From CAZZBK01 sp964652155 (GTDB lineage: Bacteria; Planctomycetota; Planctomycetia; Pirellulales; PNKZ01), in assembly GCA_964652155.1 (NCBI GenBank), contig CAZZBK010000100.1, positions 1 to 22,613 on the forward strand: a DNA stretch of 22,613 bases, read 5' to 3'. The position numbers and the translations under genes are program-made. The notes below the pieces were generated by a model. It saw only the letters and a program-made list of their open reading frames with translations. It searched no databases and was not told the DNA's origin. Positions 7,975 to 15,623 of this stretch are shown here, in pieces (the first letter of the stretch is position 1; every line of letters begins with the position of its first letter).

Positions 7975-8970
7975 ATGACGACCCCGGAAATCGAACCGCT
8001 CGTGCTCAGGGCGTATGCCCCCGATTGCCAGCCCTCGTCGGGCGATTTCCTCGGCAGCGGAGGGGGGTTCAGCGGCTCGCAACTCTGGCGGCTCGACACG
8101 CCACGCGGCCGATTGTGTCTCCGCCGTTGGGGGGCTGCGACCGATGTTCGTGACCAACTCGTGTTCATCCAGCGGGTGCTGCAACACGCCGCGGGACAGG
8201 GCTTTCGCCTCGCGCCCCTCTCCATCGCGACGCTCGCCGGAGCCGGTTGGGTCGAGCACGCCGGACACATCTGGGAGCTCGTGCCGTGGTTGGCGGGCGA
8301 GGTCGACCAGCGGATCCCACCCCACGACGCACGATTGACCGCCGCCCTGCTCGCGCTCGCCGAGTTCCATCACGCGACCCTCTCGTTTAGGGCCGACCGC
8401 TGCAACCTTGGACCGTCGCCCGGGCTCATCGAGCGGCGCGATCGACTCACCCAATTGCTCCAAGGACGGTGGCAACGGTGCGTCGACGCCTTGCAGCCGA
8501 CCGACGATCCGAGCTTCGATCATGCCGCGCGGGTCTGCCTCGATGCATTTCCGCGACGCGCTCCGGCGTTGCTCAAAGATTTGCAGCGCGTCGTCGATCG
8601 GCCGTTGGCTTTGCAGCCGTGTATTCGTGACGTGTGGCGCGAGCATGTGTTATTCACGGGGGACACGGTCAGCGGCCTGATCGACTACGGCGGCATGCGT
8701 TGGGAGACCATCGCGATCGACGTTGCCCGCCTGACCGGCAGCTTGGTCGAGAACGACATCGCGGCTTGGCACATTGCCCTGGCGGTTTACGACTCGGCTC
8801 GGCCTTTAACCCCGCAGGAACGCGAACTCGTCCCGCTCTTCGATCGCTGCAACGTGCTGTTGTCCGGTTTGAGTTGGATCGAGTGGCTGTTCATCGAGCG
8901 ACGGTCGTTCGCCGACCGCGCCGCGATCACCAAGCGTTTGCAGCACTTTGCCCGCCGGCTGTCGAGCTGA
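7975..8970 (+). CDS. APH-fold phosphotransferase-like protein
   Basis: This 331-aa protein is of the aminoglycoside phosphotransferase/choline kinase-like fold. The N-lobe has a Gly-rich loop GSGGGFSGS, then a strand LCLRRWG where a nucleotide-binding basic residue is expected. The C-lobe has the catalytic-loop counterpart IRDVWREHVLF (Asp219) and the metal-binding IDYG (Asp237). Compared with canonical HxDxxxxN, the His is Ile and the Asn is His, so kinase activity is not assured. The frame is open from a TTG at 7939, but the ATG at 7975 is preferred; neither has a clear Shine-Dalgarno sequence. The substrate is unknown. It diverges from the protease gene and converges on the phosphatase gene, so it is probably its own transcript. 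Confidence 0.8.
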   Translation: MTTPEIEPLVLRAYAPDCQPSSGDFLGSGGGFSGSQLWRLDTPRGRLCLRRWGAATDVRDQLVFIQRVLQHAAGQGFRLAPLSIATLAGAGWVEHAGHIWELVPWLAGEVDQRIPPHDARLTAALLALAEFHHATLSFRADRCNLGPSPGLIERRDRLTQLLQGRWQRCVDALQPTDDPSFDHAARVCLDAFPRRAPALLKDLQRVVDRPLALQPCIRDVWREHVLFTGDTVSGLIDYGGMRWETIAIDVARLTGSLVENDIAAWHIALAVYDSARPLTPQERELVPLFDRCNVLLSGLSWIEWLFIERRSFADRAAITKRLQHFARRLSS

Positions 8971-9020
8971 ACGGTTCCCTTCTCCCTTTGAGAGCGGAAC
9001 CTGCGCGAGGCTCTCGTCGG

Positions 9021-9566
9021 CTATCTCATCTGCTCGATGATCCACTGGGCCGCTTGGCGTAAATCGGCGCAGACGAAATCGGCCTGCGCGTCCCCCCGCG
9101 CGTGCACCTCGGCACCGTAGCCGGTCGTGACCAGGATCGTCCGCGCACCCACCGCCTGACCGAGTTCGATATCGAGCGCCTTGTCGCCGATCATCACGCT
9201 CTCACGCGGGTCGAACTGCAACTCGCGCACGGCCTGCTCGATCATGCCGGGGCGCGGCTTGCGGCAGTCGCATTGCTCGTCGGGCGTGTGTGGACAAAGA
9301 TAGATCCCGGCAAAGCTGACTCCATAGGGCGCGAGCAACTCGACGAGCCGGTCGTGAATGCGTCGCACGTCGTCGACGGTGAACCAGCCGCGGCCGACCC
9401 CCGATTGATTCGTGACCACCAGCAGCTTCCAGCCCGCGGCGAGCAACAGCCGCAGCCCCTCGCCCACTCCGCTCAGCAACTCGACCCCAGCCGGATCGGC
9501 GAGATAATTTTTCTCGACGATGAGCGTCCCGTCACGATCGAGCAGCACATAACGGTCCGCGGCCAT
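9021..9566 (-). CDS. gmhB: D-glycero-D-manno-heptose 1,7-bisphosphate 7-phosphatase (HAD-IIIA)
   Basis: This 181-aa HAD phosphatase is expected to remove the 7-phosphate from heptose bisphosphate in ADP-heptose synthesis. Motif I is LLDRDGT (8-14), with nucleophile Asp10 and acid/base Asp12. Motif II is VVTNQSGVGRG (50-60). The zinc loop Cys91-x-His93, Cys99-x-Cys101 is typical of GmhB, and motif IV is IGDKALDIE (126-134). The open frame runs 59 codons further upstream, but that extension is low-complexity and Arg-rich and overlaps the haemoglobin gene out of frame, so the Met at 9566 is chosen. It is last in a same-strand run with the haemoglobin and phosphoesterase genes. No other heptose genes are adjacent, so related HAD-IIIA phosphatases (e.g. 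histidinol phosphatase-like) cannot be ruled out. Confidence 0.88.
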   Translation of the reverse strand: MAADRYVLLDRDGTLIVEKNYLADPAGVELLSGVGEGLRLLLAAGWKLLVVTNQSGVGRGWFTVDDVRRIHDRLVELLAPYGVSFAGIYLCPHTPDEQCDCRKPRPGMIEQAVRELQFDPRESVMIGDKALDIELGQAVGARTILVTTGYGAEVHARGDAQADFVCADLRQAAQWIIEQMR

Positions 9567-9622
9567 GAGTCGACTACCCAGCGCTGAGGGATCGCGATAA
9601 CAACGCGGACCGTGCTCGATGA

Positions 9623-9997
9623 TTACGTTTTGACAATGTCGCCGTAGGTGCTGTCGACGATGGCGCGCAACTCGGCCCGTTCGGCGGCAGGGACCTGAAA
9701 GTGCTCGAACGTCTGGTGCAGGTCGTCGATGAACGACACCCATTCGCCTGGCGTGATGTCGAGATGCTCGTGCGAGTCACGCATCGATCGGCCCGTGTAC
9801 TTTTGCGGGCCCCCGGTGGCCCAGCAGACCATCTCGGTGACCAGATATTTGAACCCGGCGCGCGAGACGCGATGATGCGCCTCGTCGACTTTCGGGTTGG
9901 CGTTCAGCCGGGGGTCATCCATCACGCGGTCGATAAAGTCGTCGACCACGGCGGCGATCGAGTACACGCCGCCGAGGCGTTCGTAAAGGCTGGGCAT
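9623..9997 (-). CDS. Group 1 truncated haemoglobin
   Basis: This 124-aa protein of the 2-on-2 globin family binds haem and small gaseous ligands (O2, NO). The start SLYERLGG, the central FKYLVTEMVCWATGGPQKYTGRSM and the helix SHEHLDIT are family hallmarks. The proximal haem-ligand His is most likely His76 in RDSHEHL. At the position where many members carry the B10 Tyr (FY), this one has Phe-Ile (21-22). The gene reads in the same direction as the phosphoesterase upstream (36-base gap) and gmhB downstream (56-base gap), so co-transcription is plausible. Likely roles are NO detoxification or O2 sensing (inference from the family). Confidence 0.92.
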   Translation of the reverse strand: MPSLYERLGGVYSIAAVVDDFIDRVMDDPRLNANPKVDEAHHRVSRAGFKYLVTEMVCWATGGPQKYTGRSMRDSHEHLDITPGEWVSFIDDLHQTFEHFQVPAAERAELRAIVDSTYGDIVKT

Positions 9998-10033
9998 CGT
10001 GCAAACTCCAAGGTTGTTGAGGAGCGGCCGATT

Positions 10034-10537
10034 CTACAGGGGAATCGAGGTCACATTCAACGCAGGAAAGTCGACCAGCGCGAGCGAGTGCGGATTCGCA
10101 CGGTAGAGCGCGCCGGGATTCAGGACCAGCGTGCGGCCGACGAGTTGCTGCCGAGCTTCGTGCGTGTGTCCGTAGCAGACCAGGTCGTAGTCGCCCGATC
10201 GGCAGGCGTGCGCGAACGTGGCGGCATCATCGCTGTGCAGAAACGCGACGCGGCGCCCCTCGATGAGCAGCGAGCCAAAGGCCTCGTGACAGGTCTGTCC
10301 CGCCTGGGCGATGGCCTGCCGCAGGGCGTCACGATCGTCGTCGCAATTGCCGAACACGAAATGCGTGGGCCACCGCTTGAAGAGCGGCACGATGTCGACC
10401 GACCCGATGTCGCCGCAGTGCAAGACACGGTGTACGTCAAGTCCTTCGAGCATCCGAATGGCGTCGAGGCAGTAGCCAACATGTCCGTGCGTGTCACTCA
10501 CCACGGCCAGCCTCAATGGCGGCGGCAGCTCAGGCAT
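10034..10537 (-). CDS. YfcE/MJ0936-type metallophosphoesterase
   Basis: This 167-aa calcineurin-fold phosphodiesterase has the two-metal-site motifs in order: VVSDTHGH (Asp15, His17), LHCGDIG (Asp43), VFGNCDD (Asn64), LHSDD (His101) and CYGHTHEA (His124, His126). All metal ligands expected for the family are present, so it should be an active phosphodiesterase; the in vivo substrate is unknown for most YfcE proteins. The length is typical (about 160-185 aa). No signal peptide is seen. It is the first gene of a same-strand run with the truncated haemoglobin and the GmhB-type phosphatase, and it is divergent from plsC. Confidence 0.9.
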   Translation of the reverse strand: MPELPPPLRLAVVSDTHGHVGYCLDAIRMLEGLDVHRVLHCGDIGSVDIVPLFKRWPTHFVFGNCDDDRDALRQAIAQAGQTCHEAFGSLLIEGRRVAFLHSDDAATFAHACRSGDYDLVCYGHTHEARQQLVGRTLVLNPGALYRANPHSLALVDFPALNVTSIPL

Positions 10538-10612
10538 CTTCCCCTCCCGTGAAGTAGTCGCTATGGTTGCGGCTGGATTTTCTTCCCCCTGAGACCGTGC
10601 TTGCCCGGTGCC

Positions 10613-11398
10613 ATGACCATTGTAGCCGAAAGTTTCGCTAATTTACCCGTCGTGTTGAGTGTGCTCGCCGTGGTGGTCGTGGTCGCTTGGCTGGGCGTCG
10701 CTCGGTACGCCCATTGTACCCTTGCCCAGGTCCCTTTCTACCTGGCCAATCTCACCGCGACGCGGCTGCTGTGGCGCGCCCAGGTGATTGGCCGCGTGCC
10801 GTTTGGTCATGGCCAAGGGGCGGTAATCGTGTGTAATCACCGTGGGCCGGTCGATCCCGCGTTCATTGCCTTGGCCGTGCATCGGCCCGTGCATTGGATG
10901 GTGGCCAAAGAATACTGCGAGGGGGGCCTTTACGGCCTGCTGCTACGGATCCTTGAAGTGATCCCGGTCAATCGCGGAGGCATCGACACGGCGTCGACCA
11001 AGCTGGCGGTGCGATTAGCGGCCGAGGGGGGCTTGGTCGGCATGTTCCCCGAGGGCCGACTCAACACGACCGATCAGGTCATGCTGCCCGGCCGGCCTGG
11101 CGCGGCGCTCGTGGCTTTGCGGGCTCGGGTCCCCATCGTGCCGTGCTATCTCCAGGACTCGCCGAACGATCAACGTCCGTTCGGCTTCTTGCTGCAGCGC
11201 TGTCATACGAAGCTGATCGTGGGGGAGCCGATCGATTTGTCCCCTTGGTACGATCAGGCGAGCGATCGCGGTGTGCAGCAGCAGATCACGCTGCGGTTTA
11301 TGAAAGAGATTGCGCGTCTTGGCGGCTATCCCGACTTCGAGCCACAGTTGGCTGGCCGGAATTGGAAGACCGACGGCGAACAGGTCGACGCGCAATAG
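10613..11398 (+). CDS. 1-acyl-sn-glycerol-3-phosphate acyltransferase (PlsC family)
   Basis: This 262-aa membrane-associated acyltransferase probably adds the second acyl chain to lysophosphatidic acid. A hydrophobic N-terminal segment (about residues 8-30) anchors it. The catalytic motif is CNHRGPVD (His76-x4-Asp81), and the substrate-binding box is MFPEGRLN (Glu147), followed by a PGRPGAALVAL stretch and VPIVPCYL, all typical of PlsC/LPLAT. The frame opens at a TTG at 10601, but the ATG at 10613 gives the better start. It converges on ettA. A role with another acceptor (e.g. an ornithine lipid or lipid A-like acyltransferase) remains possible, so no symbol is given. Confidence 0.88.
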   Translation: MTIVAESFANLPVVLSVLAVVVVVAWLGVARYAHCTLAQVPFYLANLTATRLLWRAQVIGRVPFGHGQGAVIVCNHRGPVDPAFIALAVHRPVHWMVAKEYCEGGLYGLLLRILEVIPVNRGGIDTASTKLAVRLAAEGGLVGMFPEGRLNTTDQVMLPGRPGAALVALRARVPIVPCYLQDSPNDQRPFGFLLQRCHTKLIVGEPIDLSPWYDQASDRGVQQQITLRFMKEIARLGGYPDFEPQLAGRNWKTDGEQVDAQ

Positions 11399-11595
11399 CA
11401 GCGGAGGTGCCCCGGACATTCTCCGATCGCGACCGTAAAGTCGGGAATGACGTTGCCCCTCAGAGCCAGCGCTCACCCAGAGTGCGCGCTAGCCCTGTCA
11501 TTCAAGGCTTTGGGAAGCCCAACATGTCGGCTCCTGTATGAGCTGCGCAACTCGCCTCGAAAGTGCTCGTGGGCGATAGGATGCCTGAAGTCGGG

Positions 11596-13269
11596 CTAGT
11601 GCTGCAAGCGTTTGTACTTGAAGCGATGCGGCTGGTCGGCTTCCATGCCCATGCGATGCTTGAGTTGCTCATGATAGGCCTGGAAGTTTCCTTCGCACCA
11701 ATGGACGTAGCCGTCCCCTTCGAAGGCCAGGATGTGCGTGGCGAGACGATCGAGGAACCAACGATCGTGGCTGATCACGACCACGCAGCCGGCAAAATTC
11801 GTGATCGCCTCTTCGAGCGCCCGCAGCGTGTCGACATCGAGGTCGTTGGTCGGTTCGTCCAGTAGCAGCACGTTGCAGCCGCGTCGCAGCAGCTTGGCAA
11901 GATGCACGCGATTGCGTTCACCGCCGGAGAGTTGACCCACGAGCTTCTGTTGATCGGTCCCTTGAAAATTGAAGCGGGCGACGTACGAGCGGCTGTTGAG
12001 CTTGCGCGTGCCGAACTCGATATTGTCGTAGCCGCCAGAAATCTCTTCGTAGACGGTCTTCTCAGGATCGAGCGCGTCGCGGTTCTGATCGACATAGCCC
12101 AACTCGACCGTGGTGCCGACGCGCAGTTCTCCGCTGTCGGGCTGCTCCTGGCCGACGATCATCTTGAACAAGGTCGTCTTGCCGACGCCGTTGGGGCCAA
12201 TCACGCCGACGATGCCGCCGGGGGGCAAACGAAAGCTGAGGTTGTCGATCAGCACGCGGTCGTCGAACCCCTTGTTGACATTCTTGAACTCGACGACCAA
12301 CTCGCCGAGGTGCTTGCCCGAGGGGATCTGGATTTCGAGTTCCTGTTCGCGATCTTCCTTGGCATCGGCTTCGAGCTTGTCGAAGCTGGCCATGCGGGCC
12401 TTGCTCTTGGCCTGCCGGGCCTTGGGGGCCATGCGAATCCATTCGAGTTCGCGTTCGAGCGTCTTTTGCCGCGCCGAGGCTTGCCGTTCTTCGACGCGCA
12501 GGCGTTCTTGCTTTTGCAGCAGCCACGAGGAGTAATTTCCCTCGAAGGGGAACCCGCGGCCGCGATCAAGTTCCAAAATCCACTGCGCGACGTTGTCGAG
12601 GAAGTAACGATCGTGGGTCACGGCAACGACCGTCCCTTGATAGTCGGCCAAGGTCCGTTCGAGCCACTGCACGCTTTCCGCGTCGAGATGGTTGGTTGGC
12701 TCGTCGAGCAGCAGCAGGTCGGGTTTTTGCAACAGGATTTTACAGAGCGCCACGCGGCGTCGTTCGCCGCCAGAGAGCTTGTTCACGTCGGCGTCGGCCG
12801 GAGGCAACTGCATGGCGTCCATCGCAATTTCCAACTGCCGGTCAACCTCCCAGGCGTTGATCAGATCGATCTGATCTTGGAGCCGGGCCTGCTCCTTGAG
12901 GAGCTTTTCCATTTCAGCATCGGTGGCGACCTCGCCGAACTTGGCGTTCACCTCGTCGAATTTTTGCAGCAGGAGTCGCACCGGCGCGAGGGCCTCTTCG
13001 ACGTTCCCCAGCACGTCCTTCTCGGGGTTGAGCTGCGGTTCTTGCGAGACATAGCCCACGCTGAAGCCGTCGGTGAGTCGGGCCTCGCCCTCGTAGGCCG
13101 TGTCGACGCCCCCCATGATGCGCAGCAGGGTGCTTTTGCCCGAGCCGTTCTTGCCGAGCACGCCGATTTTTGCTCCCGGATAGAACGAGAGCCAAATCTC
13201 CTTAAGGACCTCTTTTTGGCCGTGCTTCTTCGACAAATTGCAGATCTGATAGATGTAGTTTTGACCCAT
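11596..13269 (-). CDS. ettA: Energy-dependent translational throttle protein EttA (ABC-F)
   Basis: This 557-aa soluble ABC-F ATPase binds the ribosomal E site and gates the first peptide bond according to energy state. ABC domain 1 has Walker A GKNGSGKS (39-46), an inserted Arm region about 95-140, signature LSGGE (165-169) and LLLDEPTNHLD. A charged linker (PtIM region, RVEERQASARQKTLERELEW) follows. ABC domain 2 has Walker A GPNGVGKT (358-365), signature LSGGE (447-451) and LLLDEPTNDLD. The C-terminal FKYKRL ending is EttA-like, and length matches EttA (about 555 aa). The frame is open 98 codons further upstream, but that part is low-complexity and overlaps the TPR gene; the chosen Met begins the conserved domain. 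It lies downstream of the TPR gene on the same strand. Confidence 0.95.
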   Translation of the reverse strand: MGQNYIYQICNLSKKHGQKEVLKEIWLSFYPGAKIGVLGKNGSGKSTLLRIMGGVDTAYEGEARLTDGFSVGYVSQEPQLNPEKDVLGNVEEALAPVRLLLQKFDEVNAKFGEVATDAEMEKLLKEQARLQDQIDLINAWEVDRQLEIAMDAMQLPPADADVNKLSGGERRRVALCKILLQKPDLLLLDEPTNHLDAESVQWLERTLADYQGTVVAVTHDRYFLDNVAQWILELDRGRGFPFEGNYSSWLLQKQERLRVEERQASARQKTLERELEWIRMAPKARQAKSKARMASFDKLEADAKEDREQELEIQIPSGKHLGELVVEFKNVNKGFDDRVLIDNLSFRLPPGGIVGVIGPNGVGKTTLFKMIVGQEQPDSGELRVGTTVELGYVDQNRDALDPEKTVYEEISGGYDNIEFGTRKLNSRSYVARFNFQGTDQQKLVGQLSGGERNRVHLAKLLRRGCNVLLLDEPTNDLDVDTLRALEEAITNFAGCVVVISHDRWFLDRLATHILAFEGDGYVHWCEGNFQAYHEQLKHRMGMEADQPHRFKYKRLQH

Positions 13270-13375
13270 GAATCGCTCGTAAATCTCAGGAACAGGCCGA
13301 CTCGGACGGTGGCAATGGGGCATTCTACCAATTGCGGCGTTGCTCGGGCAGGGGCTGCCTCGCGAGGCGGATGCG

Positions 13376-14335
13376 TTAGCGTCGCAAGGGCTGAGGGAGC
13401 TCGGCCACGTCGAGTTTCTCCAACAGGCCGCGGCAGGCCATGTTGCCGGGCTCGATCGACAGGGCTTGCGCGATCGCCTCGCGCGCTTGCGCGCCGTGGC
13501 CGACGCGGAGCTGCGCCTCGGCCAGTTGGTAGAGCAGTTCGGGGGTGGGGGGCGCACGGTCACGCGCGGTGCTCAGCACGTCGACCGCCTCGTTGTTGCG
13601 TTGCAGCGCCAGCAAGGCAAGTCCCTGGTAGTACATGATCTGCTGGGGCTCTTCTCCGGGCGGATACGAATCGACCAGGGTTTGCAAATTGGCCAGCGCG
13701 CGTTGGGGCTCGCCGATTTGCTGGTACGTCTGCGCCAACTCGAGCAGCAGTTCGCGCTGATGGGGCTCGTAACTGAGCGCGCGATGATAATGGGCCAGCG
13801 CCCCACGCAGGTCCCCTTTCTGCCGCGCGTAGCAGCCCTCGATGAGCCAAGCGCTCGCCGAACGCGGATTCAGTTGCAACGCGCGCTGGGCCGACACATG
13901 GGCCGCCGCCAGATCGTTCACCGCCAGCTCCACCTCGGCGCGGCGCACCCAGGCGGCGAAATCGTCGGGCGACTGCTCCAGGGCTTTGGTCAATTGCGCG
14001 AGCGCCTCGCGGCGATGCCCTTGCTTGTAAAGCGCTTCGGCATAGCGGCGTCGGGCTTCGGTGTCGATCGGGCAGGTCGCCACCGCCTTCGAGAGCAGTG
14101 CGTCGGCGTTCTGCAAATCGCCGCGCTCCAGGGCGACCAGTCCCTGCTGCGAGAGTTGTCGACACTGGAGCAACGAGCGCGGCACCGGTCCATCGTTGCC
14201 CGTCCAGCGGCAGCCCAGCGTGCCGAGCAGGTTCGTAAAGAGCAAGGTGAGGTAGGAGCAGATCGCCAGCCGTGTCGCCGCGCGGCGACGAACCACGATC
14301 AGCTGGGCAGACCCCAGTTCTTGGCGCGAAAACAT
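13376..14335 (-). CDS. TPR-repeat protein with N-terminal membrane segment
   Basis: This 319-aa protein has a hydrophobic stretch at about 23-41 just before Cys42, behind a basic RRRAATR. That suggests a membrane anchor or an uncleaved signal; the Cys is not in a canonical lipobox. From about residue 55 to 300 it is made of helical pairs with the TPR pattern (for example ALLSKAVATCPIDTEARRRYAEALYKQGHR is split as one unit, then ALEQSPDDFAAWVRRAE). About seven repeats can be seen. TPR proteins are scaffolds for protein-protein contacts; the partner is unknown. The ATG at 14335 has GAGGA seven bases upstream. It runs in the same direction as ettA, about 100 bases upstream of it. Confidence 0.82.
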   Translation of the reverse strand: MFSRQELGSAQLIVVRRRAATRLAICSYLTLLFTNLLGTLGCRWTGNDGPVPRSLLQCRQLSQQGLVALERGDLQNADALLSKAVATCPIDTEARRRYAEALYKQGHRREALAQLTKALEQSPDDFAAWVRRAEVELAVNDLAAAHVSAQRALQLNPRSASAWLIEGCYARQKGDLRGALAHYHRALSYEPHQRELLLELAQTYQQIGEPQRALANLQTLVDSYPPGEEPQQIMYYQGLALLALQRNNEAVDVLSTARDRAPPTPELLYQLAEAQLRVGHGAQAREAIAQALSIEPGNMACRGLLEKLDVAELPQPLRR

Positions 14336-14497
14336 TCAGCGTCCTCACGCGGCTAGCGTGACACTCCCCACGAGGGGGCGTACCGTAGCAAAATCAGCCG
14401 GCCCGAACAAGCCGAGCCCCAGCCCCTTACCGCCTTGGACCGCACGGCTTACGATAGCTCTTCGACCCTTTCGATCGCCCTACATGAGAGTGCTGCC

Positions 14498-14929
14498 ATG
14501 CCAGCCGTGTTTGATAAGCTCGGCATCCGTTTTATGTACCCCGACAACTGGACGCTCGATGAGAGCGATGCCGTGGCCGGTGAGCAGTCGGTCACGGTGT
14601 ACACCCCCGGCGGGTCGTTCTGGACCATCCGCCTGCATGCCCGCGAGATCGAACCGCGCGACCTGGTCGACGCGGCGCTGGTCACCATGCAAACGGAGTA
14701 CCAGCAGGTCGATGCCGAGCCCTTTGAGAAAACACAGGGTGACTATCAGATCGTTGGCTGCGAGATGAATTTTTATTATCTCGATCTGACCAACACAGCC
14801 ATCGTGCAAGGCTTTCGCACCGCGCAGGCCACACTGCTGATCCTGTGCCAAGCCGATGACCGAGAGTTTGCGCAAATTGGGCGGATCTTCGAGGCCATGA
14901 CCTACAGTCTGCTAGAGAACCGGCCGTAA
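14498..14929 (+). CDS. DcrB/PsbP-like small protein
   Basis: This 143-aa protein is not firmly recognised. It begins with FDKLGIRFMYPDNW, a pattern seen in DcrB/PsbP-like (DUF1795-type) proteins, and it alternates short beta strands (VTVYTPGG, FWTIRLHA) with helices, as that fold does. No signal peptide is seen, unlike DcrB itself, so it is probably cytoplasmic. The frame is open from a TTG at 14435. The ATG at 14498 is preferred because it has GAGAG seven bases upstream and opens the conserved domain. The stop codon is part of a 14-base tandem repeat. The function is unknown. Confidence 0.75.
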   Translation: MPAVFDKLGIRFMYPDNWTLDESDAVAGEQSVTVYTPGGSFWTIRLHAREIEPRDLVDAALVTMQTEYQQVDAEPFEKTQGDYQIVGCEMNFYYLDLTNTAIVQGFRTAQATLLILCQADDREFAQIGRIFEAMTYSLLENRP

Positions 14930-14953
14930 AATTTACACGGTAAAATTTACACG
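14926..14953. repeat. 14-base tandem repeat over a stop codon
   Basis: The 14-base unit GTAAAATTTACACG occurs twice head-to-tail at 14926-14939 and 14940-14953. The first copy contains the TAA stop of the DcrB-like gene. TTTACACGGT recurs at 15191-15200, beside the terminator. Confidence 0.85.
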
Positions 14954-14956
14954 CCT

Positions 14957-15007
14957 GCCGCTAGCACAATCCAGCGGCAATCCTACATGAGTGCTATTGA
15001 TATCAAT
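14957..15007. other. Short hairpin and perfect 12-bp palindrome in intergenic region
   Basis: A small stem, GCCGCT (14957-14962) with AGCGGC (14973-14978), follows the DcrB-like gene without a U-tract. ATTGATATCAAT at 14996-15007 is a perfect 12-bp palindrome and could be a protein-binding site. Their function is unknown. Confidence 0.4.
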
Positions 15008-15121
15008 CGCACCAACGACTTACAGACAAAACCAAAACCGCTAGCAGCCTATTGGCACGCGAAGTGCTTTAAGAGTGTTCATCATCGAGCGACCAGCCGG
15101 TCGTCCGCATCGATTAACAAA

Positions 15122-15248
15122 CACCGTGCATCTTAGACTTTGGGCCAGCCGAACCAGGTTGGTTATCGCCCGCCACGGGCCACGAGCATTTTTACACGGT
15201 GATGGGCCCGGTCGGTTAATCCCGCAGCACCGACCGGGCCCTTTTTTT
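15122..15248 (+). ncRNA. Putative structured RNA ending in an intrinsic terminator
   Basis: A possible non-coding RNA lies in a gene-free stretch. CACCGTG (15122-15128) can pair with CACGGTG (15195-15201) and encloses two perfect small hairpins: AACCA-GGT-TGGTT (15152-15164) and GCCCG-CCA-CGGGC (15168-15180). Right after this closing helix comes a strong terminator (15204-15248). A further hairpin, CGACC-AGCC-GGTCG (15090-15103), lies just upstream and may belong to the same transcript. I do not recognise it as 4.5S, 6S, tmRNA or RNase P RNA. It could instead be a leader of the winged-helix gene that starts 143 bases further on. The promoter was not identified. Confidence 0.35.
15204..15248 (+). 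terminator. Strong intrinsic terminator
   Basis: A perfect 12-bp GC-rich stem (15204-15215 with 15230-15241) with a 14-base loop is followed directly by seven T residues (15242-15248). It reads on the plus strand. It lies 275 bases past the DcrB-like gene, so it either ends a long 3' tail of that gene or a separate RNA. Confidence 0.9.
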
Positions 15249-15312
15249 GTTTGCCATCAGCGCACACTCGGGTGGCCGCGATTGATCTCCCCTGCCCGCG
15301 GCCATGCTCCTC

Positions 15313-15342
15313 TTGAGGAGCGAAAATGACTTCCGATATACT
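15313..15342 (+). promoter_or_regulatory. Candidate sigma70-type promoter for the winged-helix gene
   Basis: TTGAGG (15313-15318) and TATACT (15337-15342) are separated by 18 bases, about 50 bases before the ATG at 15391 and downstream of the terminator. The -10 matches 5 of 6 consensus bases and the -35 matches 4 of 6. Confidence 0.4.
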
Positions 15343-15390
15343 GGATGCCAACGGAGTTCTATTCGCAGTGTATGTCGCAGAGGTGCCCTG

Positions 15391-15618
15391 ATGGCCATGA
15401 CCACGGAAGAGACGATCGAACAAATCGGAGCGGCGGCGGGCAAGGTGTGGCACGCCCTGGACGAGCATGGCCCGCTCAGTCAGGCCAAGCTCGTCAAGGA
15501 AGTCGACTTGCCGCGCGACCTGGTGATGCAGGCCGTCGGCTGGCTGGCCCGTGAAGACAAGCTGACGATCGACGAGTCGCGCAGCAAGGTCGTCGCGCTC
15601 AAAGAGCCCGGTTATTGA
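15391..15618 (+). CDS. Small winged-helix protein (DUF2582 type)
   Basis: This 75-aa single-domain winged helix-turn-helix protein has an N-terminal helix TIEQIGAAAGKVWHALDE, then LSQAKLVKEVDLPRDLVMQAVGWLAREDKL as the helix-turn-helix, and a wing strand TIDESRSKVVAL. This matches the small DUF2582 winged-helix family, whose members are about 65-80 aa. It lacks an added sensor domain, so it may bind DNA or a protein partner; the target is unknown. The ATG at 15391 is preferred over upstream starts because AGAGGT lies seven bases before it and the domain begins there. A candidate promoter and a strong terminator upstream suggest it is its own transcript. Confidence 0.85.
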   Translation: MAMTTEETIEQIGAAAGKVWHALDEHGPLSQAKLVKEVDLPRDLVMQAVGWLAREDKLTIDESRSKVVALKEPGY

Positions 15619-15623
15619 TCGCG

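Noticed and set aside
9567..9743. N-terminal extension of the GmhB-type phosphatase by 59 residues
   Set aside because: It overlaps the haemoglobin gene in another frame and is Arg-rich; the HAD motif I starts 10 residues after the Met at 9566.
13270..13563. N-terminal extension of EttA by 98 residues
   Set aside because: The extension is compositionally random and overlaps the TPR gene; the EttA domain begins at the Met at 13269.
11902..13638. A 578-aa open frame opposite ettA
   Set aside because: EttA on the other strand has every expected motif; this frame has none.
15122..15248. Known housekeeping RNA (4.5S, 6S, tmRNA, RNase P) or a tRNA
   Set aside because: None of the conserved loops of these RNAs, nor a tRNA T-loop or acceptor stem, could be found.
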